64,000 nucleotides of DNA from CAYVBJ01 sp964517005 (GTDB lineage: Bacteria > Bacteroidota > Rhodothermia > Balneolales > Balneolaceae), in assembly GCA_964517005.1 (NCBI GenBank), contig CAZFAJ010000004.1, forward strand, positions 1-64,000. Reading direction: 5' to 3'. Of the stretch, positions 6,938 through 15,830 are shown piece by piece. The notes beneath the pieces were generated by a model. The model ran no database searches. It worked only from the letters and a program-made list of their open reading frames with translations, and was not told the origin of the DNA. Within the stretch, counting starts at the first letter, position 1. Each line of letters begins with the position of its first letter. The position numbers and the translations under genes are program-made.

Positions 6938-8917
6938 TTAGAGATCCGGTTCGAACCATTTAAATCCATACGGTGGTAAAAGTATCGCTGCGGTTCCGGA
7001 TTGTTGTTTTGCTGAAAAAAGCTCTTTCATATTCATATTTTGCCAGTTTTGTGGCAATTCCCGGTTCTGAATGTAAACCTCCTGCTCCGAAAAATTTGCA
7101 AGCATCAATAATCTGCTTAAATCGGTATCTCTTTCCATGGCGAATATCGAATCATGGGGTAGTATCAGAATACGATTTTGTGCCGCGCTGTGCAGTGCCC
7201 GCTGCTGTTTCCGGATTTTAGCCAGCTGTTTCAGCCCGCTAACCAATTTGTTTTCAACCGTATCTTCTTTTTTCCGAAGTTCGGCTTTCTCCCAGTCCAT
7301 ATCTGGACGATGAACCCACCGGTTGTCTTTTTGCCGGTGTGGAATATTGAGATAAGAAAAATCATTAAACTGACCGATCTCCTCGCCCATGTAAAGCAGT
7401 GGAATACCTTTGTAAAAATAGGTAATACTGTACAGGAGAAGCAGCCTTTTAACGGAGAGTTCAATACCAGGTTCATCCGACTCGACCTGTGCTTTTTGTA
7501 GCCCGGCAAGTGATGCGCCAGTACCCGAAATCCGGGCTTCACCGCTGACAGAATCCCGCTGAAATACATACCCTTCAGCAAAGCTTCCTTCAAGATTTCC
7601 GCTATAGAAATCCGTGCAAAATCTTCTCGTCTCCCGCCCTGTTTGTCCAACAGCAGCAGCATTTTCATCCGATATCCCCCATCCAATATCATCATGGCAG
7701 CGTACATAGTTAATCCATGCGGCTGTTTCCGGTGCATTCGGCAAACTTGAAAGCGTGGTTCTTAAAAGATGGGTGTTTTGACAGGCAAGTGCGTGCCACA
7801 TATGATTCATCAGTGTAGCGTTATAACCCAAATCACATTCATATCCTTCAAAACCTCCGGTTCCCAGGTATTTGATAATTTCTTCCGGGCTTACAATTGC
7901 TTCAGATTTTAAAACTACCGATGGTGCTGTAATTCTCATAAGTGCCCGGTAAGCTCTCAATAGCGTATGAGCTTTGGGAAGGTTCTGGCATGACGTGCCT
8001 TTCTCTTTCCATGTAAATGGAACGGCATCCATTCTCAAAACACCTGCTCCGAGATTTGCAATGAACTGAATTTCGCTGAACATTGCATTAAAAAGATGCG
8101 GATTTCTAAAATTCAAATCCCACTGAAAGGAGTAGAATGAAGTCCAGACCCATTTACCCAAACTGTCACTGTATGTAAAGCTGCCGGGAGCAAATTTTGG
8201 AAATACATCAACAAGATAATTTTCATATTGCTGCACTTCCTCTTCATCGTCAAACATCAGGTAATAGTTTTGATAGTGCTTATCTCCTTCCAGTGCTTTT
8301 TTAGCCCACAGATGCTCATCAGATGTGTGATTTAAAACAACATCGGCAACCAGCTCAATTTTATTTTCATCAAGCATTCTGCTCAGCTTTACAAAGTCAT
8401 TTACAGTACCGAGATCCTTCCGTGTATTACGATAGTCAGACACAGCATAACCACCGTCGTTAAAACCATCGATTGTTTCATAAAATGGCATTAAATGAAG
8501 ATAGTTGATCCCCAGCTCCTTTAAGTAGGGCACTTTTTCAGCAACGCCGCTGAATGTTCCTGCGAACTTATCAACGTAGAGCATGGCACCAACCAGATGA
8601 GGATACTGATACCAATCCGACTCCTCTCTCTCCATATCTTTTTTCAGAAGCCAGCCGGGACGGGATTTTACGCTTTCAACAATTTTATGAACAAGACTCA
8701 GCAGGTGATCTTTAACTGTGTAATTCAGTCCATACAACTCATTGTAATTTTCCAAAAAAACGGGGACCCATTTCGTAAACCTTCTCTCAAACTCGCTGTT
8801 ATTCTTCAGAAAATCCGGATATCCCGATGCCAGGTATAGAAGAAGCAAGTCCGCTTTCTCTGTTTTATTCCATCTGGTTTCGGAGATCTCAATTTGCCCG
8901 GTAACTTCAAAACTCAT
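6938..8917 (-). CDS. GH13_4 amylosucrase / sucrose hydrolase-like enzyme
   Basis: 659 residues, no signal peptide. It has a helical N-terminal domain (1-100), then an alpha-amylase barrel: GFNDGGYAVSDYR at 151-163, ADVVLNHTSD at 191-200, nucleophile D297 in LRMDAV, acid/base E339 in KSEA, and CHDDIGW at 407-413 carrying the third acidic residue. The long N-terminal domain and the sequence around the third site are those of amylosucrases and related sucrose hydrolases. The expected reaction is cleavage of sucrose, releasing fructose and either building alpha-glucan or freeing glucose. The fructokinase gene 12 nt upstream would use the fructose. Transferase versus hydrolase activity cannot be decided from sequence by eye. 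Confidence 0.85.
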   Translation of the reverse strand: MSFEVTGQIEISETRWNKTEKADLLLLYLASGYPDFLKNNSEFERRFTKWVPVFLENYNELYGLNYTVKDHLLSLVHKIVESVKSRPGWLLKKDMEREESDWYQYPHLVGAMLYVDKFAGTFSGVAEKVPYLKELGINYLHLMPFYETIDGFNDGGYAVSDYRNTRKDLGTVNDFVKLSRMLDENKIELVADVVLNHTSDEHLWAKKALEGDKHYQNYYLMFDDEEEVQQYENYLVDVFPKFAPGSFTYSDSLGKWVWTSFYSFQWDLNFRNPHLFNAMFSEIQFIANLGAGVLRMDAVPFTWKEKGTSCQNLPKAHTLLRAYRALMRITAPSVVLKSEAIVSPEEIIKYLGTGGFEGYECDLGYNATLMNHMWHALACQNTHLLRTTLSSLPNAPETAAWINYVRCHDDIGWGISDENAAAVGQTGRETRRFCTDFYSGNLEGSFAEGYVFQRDSVSGEARISGTGASLAGLQKAQVESDEPGIELSVKRLLLLYSITYFYKGIPLLYMGEEIGQFNDFSYLNIPHRQKDNRWVHRPDMDWEKAELRKKEDTVENKLVSGLKQLAKIRKQQRALHSAAQNRILILPHDSIFAMERDTDLSRLLMLANFSEQEVYIQNRELPQNWQNMNMKELFSAKQQSGTAAILLPPYGFKWFEPDL

Positions 8918-8929
8918 TTTCTCTGGCTG

Positions 8930-9817
8930 CTATTTATTAAATACTTGCTCTATTTCTTTTTGTGAAAGCTCCGGCATGCCGCCTCTTCTGCCCGCAAGCA
9001 TCGCCGTATAGCGGCTTGCACGGTCCATTGCAACAGCAGCATCGCCGTGCTTAACGAGTTCAGCCGTGAGCACAGCTGTAAAGCCGTCACCAAGACCAAC
9101 GGAGTCGCCATCCCCGGTTTTTGCCTTGTATACCGGCTGATTCAACTGCAATTCCTTTGAAACCCATTCACTTCCGTCCAAGCCTTTTGTGATGCAGATT
9201 CCTGTAATGTTAAACTCATTGAGTAAAACCGATTCCAAATCACTGACTTTCAGCATCTCTTTCAGAGAAGTCTGCTCTTCGTGGTTAATTTTTACCACAT
9301 CTGCCAGGTATAGAGATCTTTTAACAATATCTTCATAGACATAGGGAGACCGGAAATTTACATCCAATACTTTCAGTGTATCAACCGATGACTGTTTCAG
9401 GAACCACTGAATTGTTTCAGCCGATTTGGGCATTCTTTGTGCCAGTGTACCGAAAACTATGGCATCTGCTGTTTTTGCAATCTCTTTAAGCCAGTCATTT
9501 TTTTCAATGTAATCCCAGGCAGCAGGCTTTATAATATTGTAATGCGGTTCTTTCTTTTCATCAAATGCGACCTCAACTCTCCCGGTTTCATACCTGTTAT
9601 CCAGCTGTATAAATTCAGTACTTACACCCTTTTGGTTAAGATAGTGTACCAGTTCAAGGCCATTTTTATCATCCCCCACTCTGCTGATGAGCCGGCTTTT
9701 AAAACCCAGCTGTGTAGTATGATAAATGACATTTGACGGGGCCCCTCCCGGACGTTTCATATCCGGAAACTGGTCCCATAAGATTTCCCCGATTCCGCAA
9801 ATTATTTTTTCAGACAT
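8930..9817 (-). CDS. fructokinase (PfkB/ribokinase family)
   Basis: 295 residues. The N-terminal sugar-binding motif RPGGAPSNV is at 22-30 and the C-terminal catalytic motif is GLGDGF at 241-246 with base D244; the usual DTxGAGD is varied to GDSVGLGDGF. It phosphorylates fructose, or a similar ketose, with ATP in the cytoplasm. It lies 75 nt after the SSS symporter and 12 nt before the sucrose-cleaving GH13_4 gene, which supports fructose as the substrate. Length and motif order fit bacterial fructokinases. Confidence 0.88.
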   Translation of the reverse strand: MSEKIICGIGEILWDQFPDMKRPGGAPSNVIYHTTQLGFKSRLISRVGDDKNGLELVHYLNQKGVSTEFIQLDNRYETGRVEVAFDEKKEPHYNIIKPAAWDYIEKNDWLKEIAKTADAIVFGTLAQRMPKSAETIQWFLKQSSVDTLKVLDVNFRSPYVYEDIVKRSLYLADVVKINHEEQTSLKEMLKVSDLESVLLNEFNITGICITKGLDGSEWVSKELQLNQPVYKAKTGDGDSVGLGDGFTAVLTAELVKHGDAAVAMDRASRYTAMLAGRRGGMPELSQKEIEQVFNK

Positions 9818-9892
9818 AGTTCCGGTTATTTATAATGGATTGTATCCTCCCCTGCAGGAGTTTATAACTTTGCTTTTTATTTTCTTGTGATA

Positions 9893-11476
9893 TTACCAAA
9901 AATATCCAACCAGGCAAGCGGTCAGAATTAGTATAAACAGAGATTGAATTCTGTAATTTTTATACCAGGCCATTCCTCTTAACTCCTCTGTTTCCAGCTG
10001 ATACACTTTTTTGCTCCATGTGTACTGTTTAACTACTTCAGGGTCAGGTGCTTCAGAATTCAGGCTTACAATAATCATAATTAATCCGTTTAAAAGAAAC
10101 AGGAAAAAGCATGCATAAAGAAAATGAATATCCATTAATCCGAAAATCTCATTTGAGAAAAAGCCAATAATTCCGAGTGGTATTCCTACCGCAAGGGTGA
10201 AAAATGCACCGTGCCGGTTTGCCCTTTTCCAGAAAATCCCCATTATAAAACAGATCACAATCGGCGGTGTAATATACGCTAAGATGGATTGCAAATATTG
10301 CCAGAGTGTTTCAAACTTTATAATTTGAGGAGCCCAGGCGACAGCCAGCACCATGAAGACAAACGTAACCACCCGCCCGATTGCCACAAGTGTTTTTTGT
10401 GAAACATCCGGTTTATAATGTTTAATAAAATCCATTGTAACCAACGTGGAGGCTGAATTCAGGGTGGAGTCTATACTCGACATAATTGCTGCAATCATAG
10501 CGGCAAGAATAAATCCGCGCATGCCAACCGGTAACAAATCAAAAGTCAGCGTTGGAAAAACAAGATCGGGCCTTGCAAGATCCGGGTATAGAATAATTCC
10601 GATCGTTCCGGGTAAAACCATCAGAAAAAGAACAGGCAGTTTCAGCAGACCTGCAAAAAGGGCGCCCCACCGGCCGTGATTCAGATCTTTTGCGCCGAGG
10701 GTCCTCTGTACGATAAACTGATTTGTAGCCCAAAAGTAAAACCCGATAATAAAAACCCCCGTGAACAACCCGGGCCACGGAAGGAATGCATCATCCACAG
10801 GCAGGATCAGGCTCAATCCGTCCTGAGGGGCAGCCTGAACCAGCTGATCCCAGCTGTCAAGTTTTCCAAATGCGAGAAAAGCAATAATAATGGAACCCAA
10901 AATCAGCACAACTGCCTGAACCGTATCCGTTATAACCACTGCAGATAACCCGCCAAAAACCGTATAGACACCTGCAAGTACTCCCAAAATAGCGATCGGA
11001 ACCCAGATAGGAATCTCCGGATAGAGCATCTGCATTACAATACCTCCTGCAAAAAGACCAGCCGCCGCATCTATGAAAAGATTCGCAAATACCGTAAACC
11101 CCGAAAACATCACTCTTGATCTTCGGTCGAACCGGGTTTGCAAAAACTCGGGCATGGTGTACACTTTTGATTTCAGATAAAAGGGCAGAATGAAGAAGAC
11201 AAAAAAGATCAGAATAATAGTAGCAGCCCATTCATAGTTAAAAACTGCTATTCCGCGTGCATACCCTTCACCCGCCAGGCCCACAAATGAACTTCCCGAC
11301 ATATTTGACGCATAGAGTGAAAAACCCACAAGTGGCCACACCAATTTTCTGCCTGCGAGAAAATATCCTTCCGAATCTTCGGTTTTGCGGCCAACATAAA
11401 AACCAAGAGCAAGTGCAGCAATGATATATGTGATAATTACAACCCAGTCAAGCAAATGTACCTGAAAATCTATCAT
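9893..11476 (-). CDS. sodium:solute symporter (SSS family, SGLT-like)
   Basis: 527 residues with about 13-14 membrane helices. GSSFVGLAGEGYARG near residues 60-76 and FYFWATNQFIVQRTLGA near 247-263 are typical of the SGLT-like sugar branch, and DSTLNSASTLVTMDF near 345-359 is the conserved sodium-site region. It should import a monosaccharide or similar solute with Na+ at the inner membrane. It is the first gene of the sugar operon, so a hexose such as glucose, galactose or fructose is plausible. Two unrelated transporters in one operon suggests mono- and disaccharide uptake are both covered. Confidence 0.88.
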   Translation of the reverse strand: MIDFQVHLLDWVVIITYIIAALALGFYVGRKTEDSEGYFLAGRKLVWPLVGFSLYASNMSGSSFVGLAGEGYARGIAVFNYEWAATIILIFFVFFILPFYLKSKVYTMPEFLQTRFDRRSRVMFSGFTVFANLFIDAAAGLFAGGIVMQMLYPEIPIWVPIAILGVLAGVYTVFGGLSAVVITDTVQAVVLILGSIIIAFLAFGKLDSWDQLVQAAPQDGLSLILPVDDAFLPWPGLFTGVFIIGFYFWATNQFIVQRTLGAKDLNHGRWGALFAGLLKLPVLFLMVLPGTIGIILYPDLARPDLVFPTLTFDLLPVGMRGFILAAMIAAIMSSIDSTLNSASTLVTMDFIKHYKPDVSQKTLVAIGRVVTFVFMVLAVAWAPQIIKFETLWQYLQSILAYITPPIVICFIMGIFWKRANRHGAFFTLAVGIPLGIIGFFSNEIFGLMDIHFLYACFFLFLLNGLIMIIVSLNSEAPDPEVVKQYTWSKKVYQLETEELRGMAWYKNYRIQSLFILILTACLVGYFW

Positions 11477-11582
11477 GATCTGTCAGTTATGTTAAGTTTG
11501 AATTTGGATTCAGGAATATATGCACTCTTTTCACATGCAGTAAAAGAATAGAATGCTTTAAAAATGAATTCACTTTATACCC

Positions 11583-11590
11583 CAAAATTA
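11583..11590 (-). promoter_or_regulatory. candidate -7 element for the sugar operon
   Basis: CAAAATTA on the plus strand is TAATTTTG on the minus strand, a match to TAnnTTTG about 107 bp before the symporter ATG. No clear -33 element is seen at the right distance. Confidence 0.33.
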
Positions 11591-11927
11591 TTCCTGAGCA
11601 ACCGGAATTAAACATGGAAATTGTATTTTATTTTCAAGGATTACAAAAAAAATATTTCATGTTTTTATAACATCTCAGTTTTAGCTTAAAAATAATCGGA
11701 AGATCGGTACCTCTCTCATTCAGAGGAAGTTAGCCGTTTTATATATTTATTTAAGTAAAAACACTTACAGATAAAAGCAGATATTGCTCCCAAAAATTTC
11801 AAAAATTTCTCATCAAGAATATTTTTCGTAAAATAATTGAGTAATCACAAATAAAATTTGGGGAATAAGTTGTATTTTTACTACTTTTAAAAGCGCTCAA
11901 GTAGCGTCTCTCTTGATGAATAGTCAG

Positions 11928-11964
11928 GGCATCACACCGGATACGTGTGATGCCTTATTTTTTT
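11928..11964 (+). terminator. strong intrinsic terminator or leader attenuator
   Basis: GGCATCACAC and GTGTGATGCC form a perfect 10-bp GC-rich stem with a 7-nt loop (11928-11954), followed by TTATTTTTTT. It is directional for rightward transcription: no T-run follows on the other strand. No rightward gene precedes it, because the symporter upstream reads left. It therefore ends either an unannotated small RNA beginning upstream of 11928, or the leader of the rsbV-like gene 136 bp downstream as an attenuator. Confidence 0.75.
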
Positions 11965-12100
11965 GTATCTATTTTTTCCATTCTTCGTATGAATTTTTAG
12001 CAATACTAAATTAATTTATACCCACTGTTACGTGTTTGCTAAAAATAACCTATCATATTGTATTATTAATTTTTTCCGTCTTAAAAAATAATCTGTTGTG

Positions 12101-12457
12101 ATGAAAAATTTCAGAATTGAACACCGAAAATGCGAGGATTTTGATGTTTTAGATCTTGAGGGTGAGCTTGATGCACATACTGCCTCCCGGTTAGAAGATG
12201 AACTCAAAGAACTGATTTCCAAAAATAAATATAACATCATCGTTAATTTTGATGAACTTGATTACATAGCAAGCGCAGGGTTAGGAGTTTTTATGGCCTA
12301 CATTGAGGATGTTAGAAGCCTTGGAGGAGATATCAAACTGACAAATATGAACAAAAGGGTCTATAATGTTTTTGACCTGCTTGGCTTCCCTACCCTTTAT
12401 GACATTCTGGAGGAAGAAGAGGAAGCTATCAAGAAATTCAAAAATTCGGACGATTAA
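12101..12457 (+). CDS. anti-sigma factor antagonist (STAS domain, RsbV/SpoIIAA-like)
   Basis: 118 residues, a single STAS domain. LEGELDAHTASRLEDEL at 19-35 and DYIASAGLGVF at 54-64 match RsbV/SpoIIAA, with the phosphorylatable serine most likely S58. The last 20 residues are an acidic tail. The unphosphorylated form should bind and sequester the RsbW-like kinase encoded 17 nt downstream. I used the ATG at 12101; a GTG directly before it (12098) is also possible. First gene of a three-gene unit. Confidence 0.9.
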   Translation: MKNFRIEHRKCEDFDVLDLEGELDAHTASRLEDELKELISKNKYNIIVNFDELDYIASAGLGVFMAYIEDVRSLGGDIKLTNMNKRVYNVFDLLGFPTLYDILEEEEEAIKKFKNSDD

Positions 12458-12474
12458 AAAACCATCAGCAGAAC

Positions 12475-12897
12475 GTGTCATCTAACAGTACATATAATTT
12501 TAAAGTTAAGGCATCTACAGAAAAGCTCGCAGAAGTTCGCAATTTTGTAGCCAATAACGCCCGGAAGCATCAATATTCAAAAAAAGATATTGAAGATGTG
12601 CGGCTTGCGGTGGATGAAGCTTTCACCAATATTATTAAACACGCCTACGATTATAATGAAAATGAACAAGTCGAGATTGAACTCGACATAGACCCCGAAC
12701 AAATATGTGTATCACTTTTTGATCAGGGCAAATCTTTTGACACTTCAAAATACAGATTTCCAAACGTTCGCGAACAGATCAGGGAAAAAAAGCGGGGTGG
12801 AATGGGAGTCTATCTGATGCATCAGCTTATGGATGATGTTCAATATTTAAGAGACAGCGGTATCAACGAAATAAAAATGTGCAAAAAAAGATCCTAA
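12475..12897 (+). CDS. anti-sigma factor serine kinase (RsbW-like HATPase)
   Basis: 140 residues from a GTG start. It is a GHKL-type ATPase of the RsbW/SpoIIAB class: the N-box is DEAFTNIIKHAY at 47-58 with E48 and N52, followed by a G1-like DQGKSFD and a glycine-rich GGMGVYLM lid. It should phosphorylate the STAS protein upstream and, when free, bind and inhibit a target such as a sigma factor. No sigma-factor gene is nearby, so the target is unknown. The spacing of 4 nt to the next gene indicates co-translation. Confidence 0.88.
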   Translation: MSSNSTYNFKVKASTEKLAEVRNFVANNARKHQYSKKDIEDVRLAVDEAFTNIIKHAYDYNENEQVEIELDIDPEQICVSLFDQGKSFDTSKYRFPNVREQIREKKRGGMGVYLMHQLMDDVQYLRDSGINEIKMCKKRS

Positions 12898-12901
12898 TAC
12901 T

Positions 12902-14635
12902 GTGATATCAGGAACAGCAGATTCTGAAAATCAATCCCGTTTTGCCCTCAAAACCCTTCTGGAAACCAGCCGGATGCTTATCGAATCCCGGCAAAGTAAA
13001 TTTATTCTGAACAATCTGCTGCTGATTACAATGGGTAAACTGATGGTTCCGAAAGCAGCCATTCTGATTCGCAGCAGCCCCGATACCGGTTACGAAATTA
13101 AAAGAATCAGAGGCAGGTCCGAATATAAAGAAGGAGACCATGTAAAAATGGATCTGCCCGTACGACACGAAAAAAAGGCTCATTACAAATATGATGATTA
13201 TCGTGAAAATTCACCGGATCTTTTTGAAGATATGACCGGGGGTTACTTTTTTAACCTGCGTACCAGTAACCATCATCTTGGATTTCTCTACCTTAATAAA
13301 AAAGCCAATAACAGGAACTTTGAGCCTCATGAACTTGAATTTTTAGAAAGCCTTTGCATTATCTCATCTGTTGCACTGGCTAATTCACAGCTTTTTTCGG
13401 AACTTAAAAAAACAAATAAGAGCCTCGACCGGCGTCTTTATGAGTTGAATACGCTTCTTGACATATCTAAAGAGTTTAATGTACTGACTGACAGAACTCA
13501 AATCACACGCGTATTCAAATTCTCACTACTTGGACAGCTATTAATTCGAACATTCTTCCTGATCTACCTGGAAGATGACAAGCCTGTTCTTATGGCATCC
13601 AACGCTTTGGAAACAGTGCCCACAGATACGGAGATACAACAAATTTTTGACCTTGAAAATGAAATTTCAATTCTCGATGAATCCCATATCGGGGAATTTC
13701 CTTTTTTAAAAAATAACGGAATAGTCGCCATAGCCCCGATCTCAATACAAAACAAAAAGACAGCCGTAATCGGTATCGGGGAAAGAGTCAATAAAGAACC
13801 ATATTCTCAGGCCGATTTAAATTTTTTGCAAAGCCTCGGCAATTTAACGGTTCTCACTGTTCAAAAAACATATTTACTGGAAGAGCGAATCGAAAAAGAG
13901 AGGCTGGAAGAGGAACTTTCGATTGCAAAAGCTATACAGCAGGGGCTGCTGCCTGATCCGATACCTTCCATTCCAAACCTGGATGTAGCAGCTGTAAATG
14001 TATCTTCGCGTTTTGTGGGAGGCGATTATTTTGATATTGCGGAAACACCTATGGGTGATCATGTTTTTGCAATTGCTGATGTTACCGGAAAAGGAACTCC
14101 TGCAGCCCTGCTCATGGCCAACCTTCAATCCATGTTGCATGTACTGCTACCGGTTGATATTTCTCTGCATGAAGCGACAGACCGTATTAATCAGATTATT
14201 TTTGACAACACACCCAGTGATAAGTTCATTACTTTTTTTTGGGGAATTTACTATCACAAAGAGAAAAGATTCCGGTATGTAAATGCAGGCCATAACCCGC
14301 CACTACTGCTTCGTAACGGAAGTGATTCGTTCGAGACACTGAATGTTGGCGGGCTGCTCCTGGGTGCAATGGAGACGATCACGCCTTATGAGGAAGATAG
14401 TGTGCAACTGGATTCGGGCGATCTGCTGGTAATGTTTACCGATGGTGTTACGGAGTCTTATAATGAGAATCTGGATGAAGAGTTTGAAGAAGACAGGTTA
14501 AAAAAATGCATACTCCAAAACAGGGATAAATCAGCCAGGGATATCCTCGATACAATCATTGATGAAGCGCGCCGTTTCAGTGACGGTTCCGTTCAGGATG
14601 ACCTGACACTGATTGTTTTGAAAGTAAAAGAGTGA
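12902..14635 (+). CDS. SpoIIE-type PP2C phosphatase with GAF regions (RsbU-like)
   Basis: 577 residues, GTG start. Residues about 15-170 and 185-330 look like two GAF-type sensory domains, followed by a short coiled-coil linker (ERIEKERLEEELSIAKAIQ) and a PP2C domain from about 345. Metal-binding motifs are visible: GGDYFDI near 373, ADVTGKG near 393, FTDGVTES near 512 and DDLTLIVL near 566. It should dephosphorylate the RsbV-like protein in response to a signal sensed by the GAF domains, completing the partner switch. No transmembrane segment, so cytoplasmic. It ends convergently with pheA, 43 bp apart. Confidence 0.88.
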   Translation: MISGTADSENQSRFALKTLLETSRMLIESRQSKFILNNLLLITMGKLMVPKAAILIRSSPDTGYEIKRIRGRSEYKEGDHVKMDLPVRHEKKAHYKYDDYRENSPDLFEDMTGGYFFNLRTSNHHLGFLYLNKKANNRNFEPHELEFLESLCIISSVALANSQLFSELKKTNKSLDRRLYELNTLLDISKEFNVLTDRTQITRVFKFSLLGQLLIRTFFLIYLEDDKPVLMASNALETVPTDTEIQQIFDLENEISILDESHIGEFPFLKNNGIVAIAPISIQNKKTAVIGIGERVNKEPYSQADLNFLQSLGNLTVLTVQKTYLLEERIEKERLEEELSIAKAIQQGLLPDPIPSIPNLDVAAVNVSSRFVGGDYFDIAETPMGDHVFAIADVTGKGTPAALLMANLQSMLHVLLPVDISLHEATDRINQIIFDNTPSDKFITFFWGIYYHKEKRFRYVNAGHNPPLLLRNGSDSFETLNVGGLLLGAMETITPYEEDSVQLDSGDLLVMFTDGVTESYNENLDEEFEEDRLKKCILQNRDKSARDILDTIIDEARRFSDGSVQDDLTLIVLKVKE

Positions 14636-14678
14636 TCGGCTATAGTTTATGTAATCCTGCTTATTCTGTTGAAAGCAC

Positions 14679-15830
14679 TCACCACTCACCCTGTTTTGCC
14701 GGATAGCTGCCAAAAACTTTCAGATTCTGAGCTTTTGACCTCAGTTTTTTAACAGCAGCATCCACAGCCGGCTGCTGCAGATTTCCCTCAATGTCGAGAT
14801 AAAACAGGTATTGCCATGGATGATTCGGACGAGGCCGGGATTCGATTTTCGCCATATTGATCCCGTGATCACCGATTACATTCAGGCATTTCAGCAGTGC
14901 CCCTTTATCATGAGACGTTGTAAACATAAGTGATGTTTTACCGGGAATTTGCGGATCACAGATCAATTCGTCTCTTGCCACTTCAACAAATCTCGTAAAA
15001 TTCTCTTCCTGGTTTACAATATCTCTCTTGATAATATGAAGGCCATAAAGCTCCGCGGCATACGAACTGGCAATTGCCGCTTGCGAAAGGTCCGCATCAT
15101 CCCGAACCTTTCGTGCGGCCATTGCCGTATCAAAATAGGACTCTACATGACAGCGCGGAAGTGTATACAGGAATTTACTGCACTGTGCAATCGCCTGCGG
15201 ATGCGAGAGAATTCTCCGTACGTTTTCTATTTGAACAGGCTCCGGAGCCATCAGGCAATGAACGATACGAATAACCTCTTCTCCGGTAATGAATAAATTT
15301 TTTTCTCCCAGCAGGTCATACGTATCATTTATGGATCCTGCCGTTGTATTTTCAATAGGAAGAAGAGCAACATCCACCTCCTTTTTTTCCACCGCTTCAG
15401 CCGCCTGCCGGAAAGTTGTGTAGCCAATACAATTCACCTGGTCATACCGGTGTTCAAAATGACGAAGTGCAGCCATATGGCTAAAAGCTCCATCCGTTCC
15501 CTGGAATGCGACCGAAATTTTTGTCTCCTCAGACTTATCATTCTGTTTATCGACCAGAGCATGTGTCTGGTACCGTACGGAATGGTGTATAATCTCCCTG
15601 AACAGCTGTTCCATGAAAAAAGGATCCATACCGTTCTCCTTCGAAAGTGCACGGATTCGATTCAGCAGTGCCTCTTCGCGATCCGGATCGCGTATCTCTT
15701 TGGATGTCTGTAATTTGTCTGAAATTACCTGTTTTACTATTCGTTGCCTTTCACCAAGAGCTTTTACTATGGTCTGATCCAGACGATCAATGTTCTTTCG
15801 TATTGAGTCGAGGTTTTTTTTATCACTCAC
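14679..15830 (-). CDS. pheA: bifunctional chorismate mutase / prephenate dehydratase
   Basis: 383 residues in three parts. An AroQ-type chorismate mutase occupies 1-90. The prephenate dehydratase begins near 107 (VAFQGTDGAFSH) and carries ENTTAGSINDTYDLL and the catalytic NFTRF motif. A C-terminal ACT domain has the phenylalanine-binding region with ESRP near 335. It converts chorismate through prephenate to phenylpyruvate and should be feedback-inhibited by phenylalanine through the ACT domain. The GTG start overlaps the stop of the AAA ATPase gene by 4 nt, so the two are probably translationally coupled. Confidence 0.93.
   Translation of the reverse strand: MSDKKNLDSIRKNIDRLDQTIVKALGERQRIVKQVISDKLQTSKEIRDPDREEALLNRIRALSKENGMDPFFMEQLFREIIHHSVRYQTHALVDKQNDKSEETKISVAFQGTDGAFSHMAALRHFEHRYDQVNCIGYTTFRQAAEAVEKKEVDVALLPIENTTAGSINDTYDLLGEKNLFITGEEVIRIVHCLMAPEPVQIENVRRILSHPQAIAQCSKFLYTLPRCHVESYFDTAMAARKVRDDADLSQAAIASSYAAELYGLHIIKRDIVNQEENFTRFVEVARDELICDPQIPGKTSLMFTTSHDKGALLKCLNVIGDHGINMAKIESRPRPNHPWQYLFYLDIEGNLQQPAVDAAVKKLRSKAQNLKVFGSYPAKQGEW

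Larger units (their letters stand above)
11477..12100. other. 624-bp intergenic region between divergent operons
   Basis: AT-rich DNA between the leftward sugar operon and the rightward partner-switching genes. It contains no convincing reading frame. It holds a small stem CCTCT/AGAGG at about 11706-11722, a CGCT/AGCG stem near 11894-11906, and the strong terminator-like hairpin at 11928-11964, listed separately. I saw no tRNA, 6S or tmRNA signature that I could defend. Confidence 0.6.

Noticed and set aside
11477..12100. Possible 6S RNA, tmRNA or tRNA in the large gap
   Set aside because: No cloverleaf, CCA end, tag-peptide frame or 6S-like long stem could be traced; only a terminator hairpin is clear.
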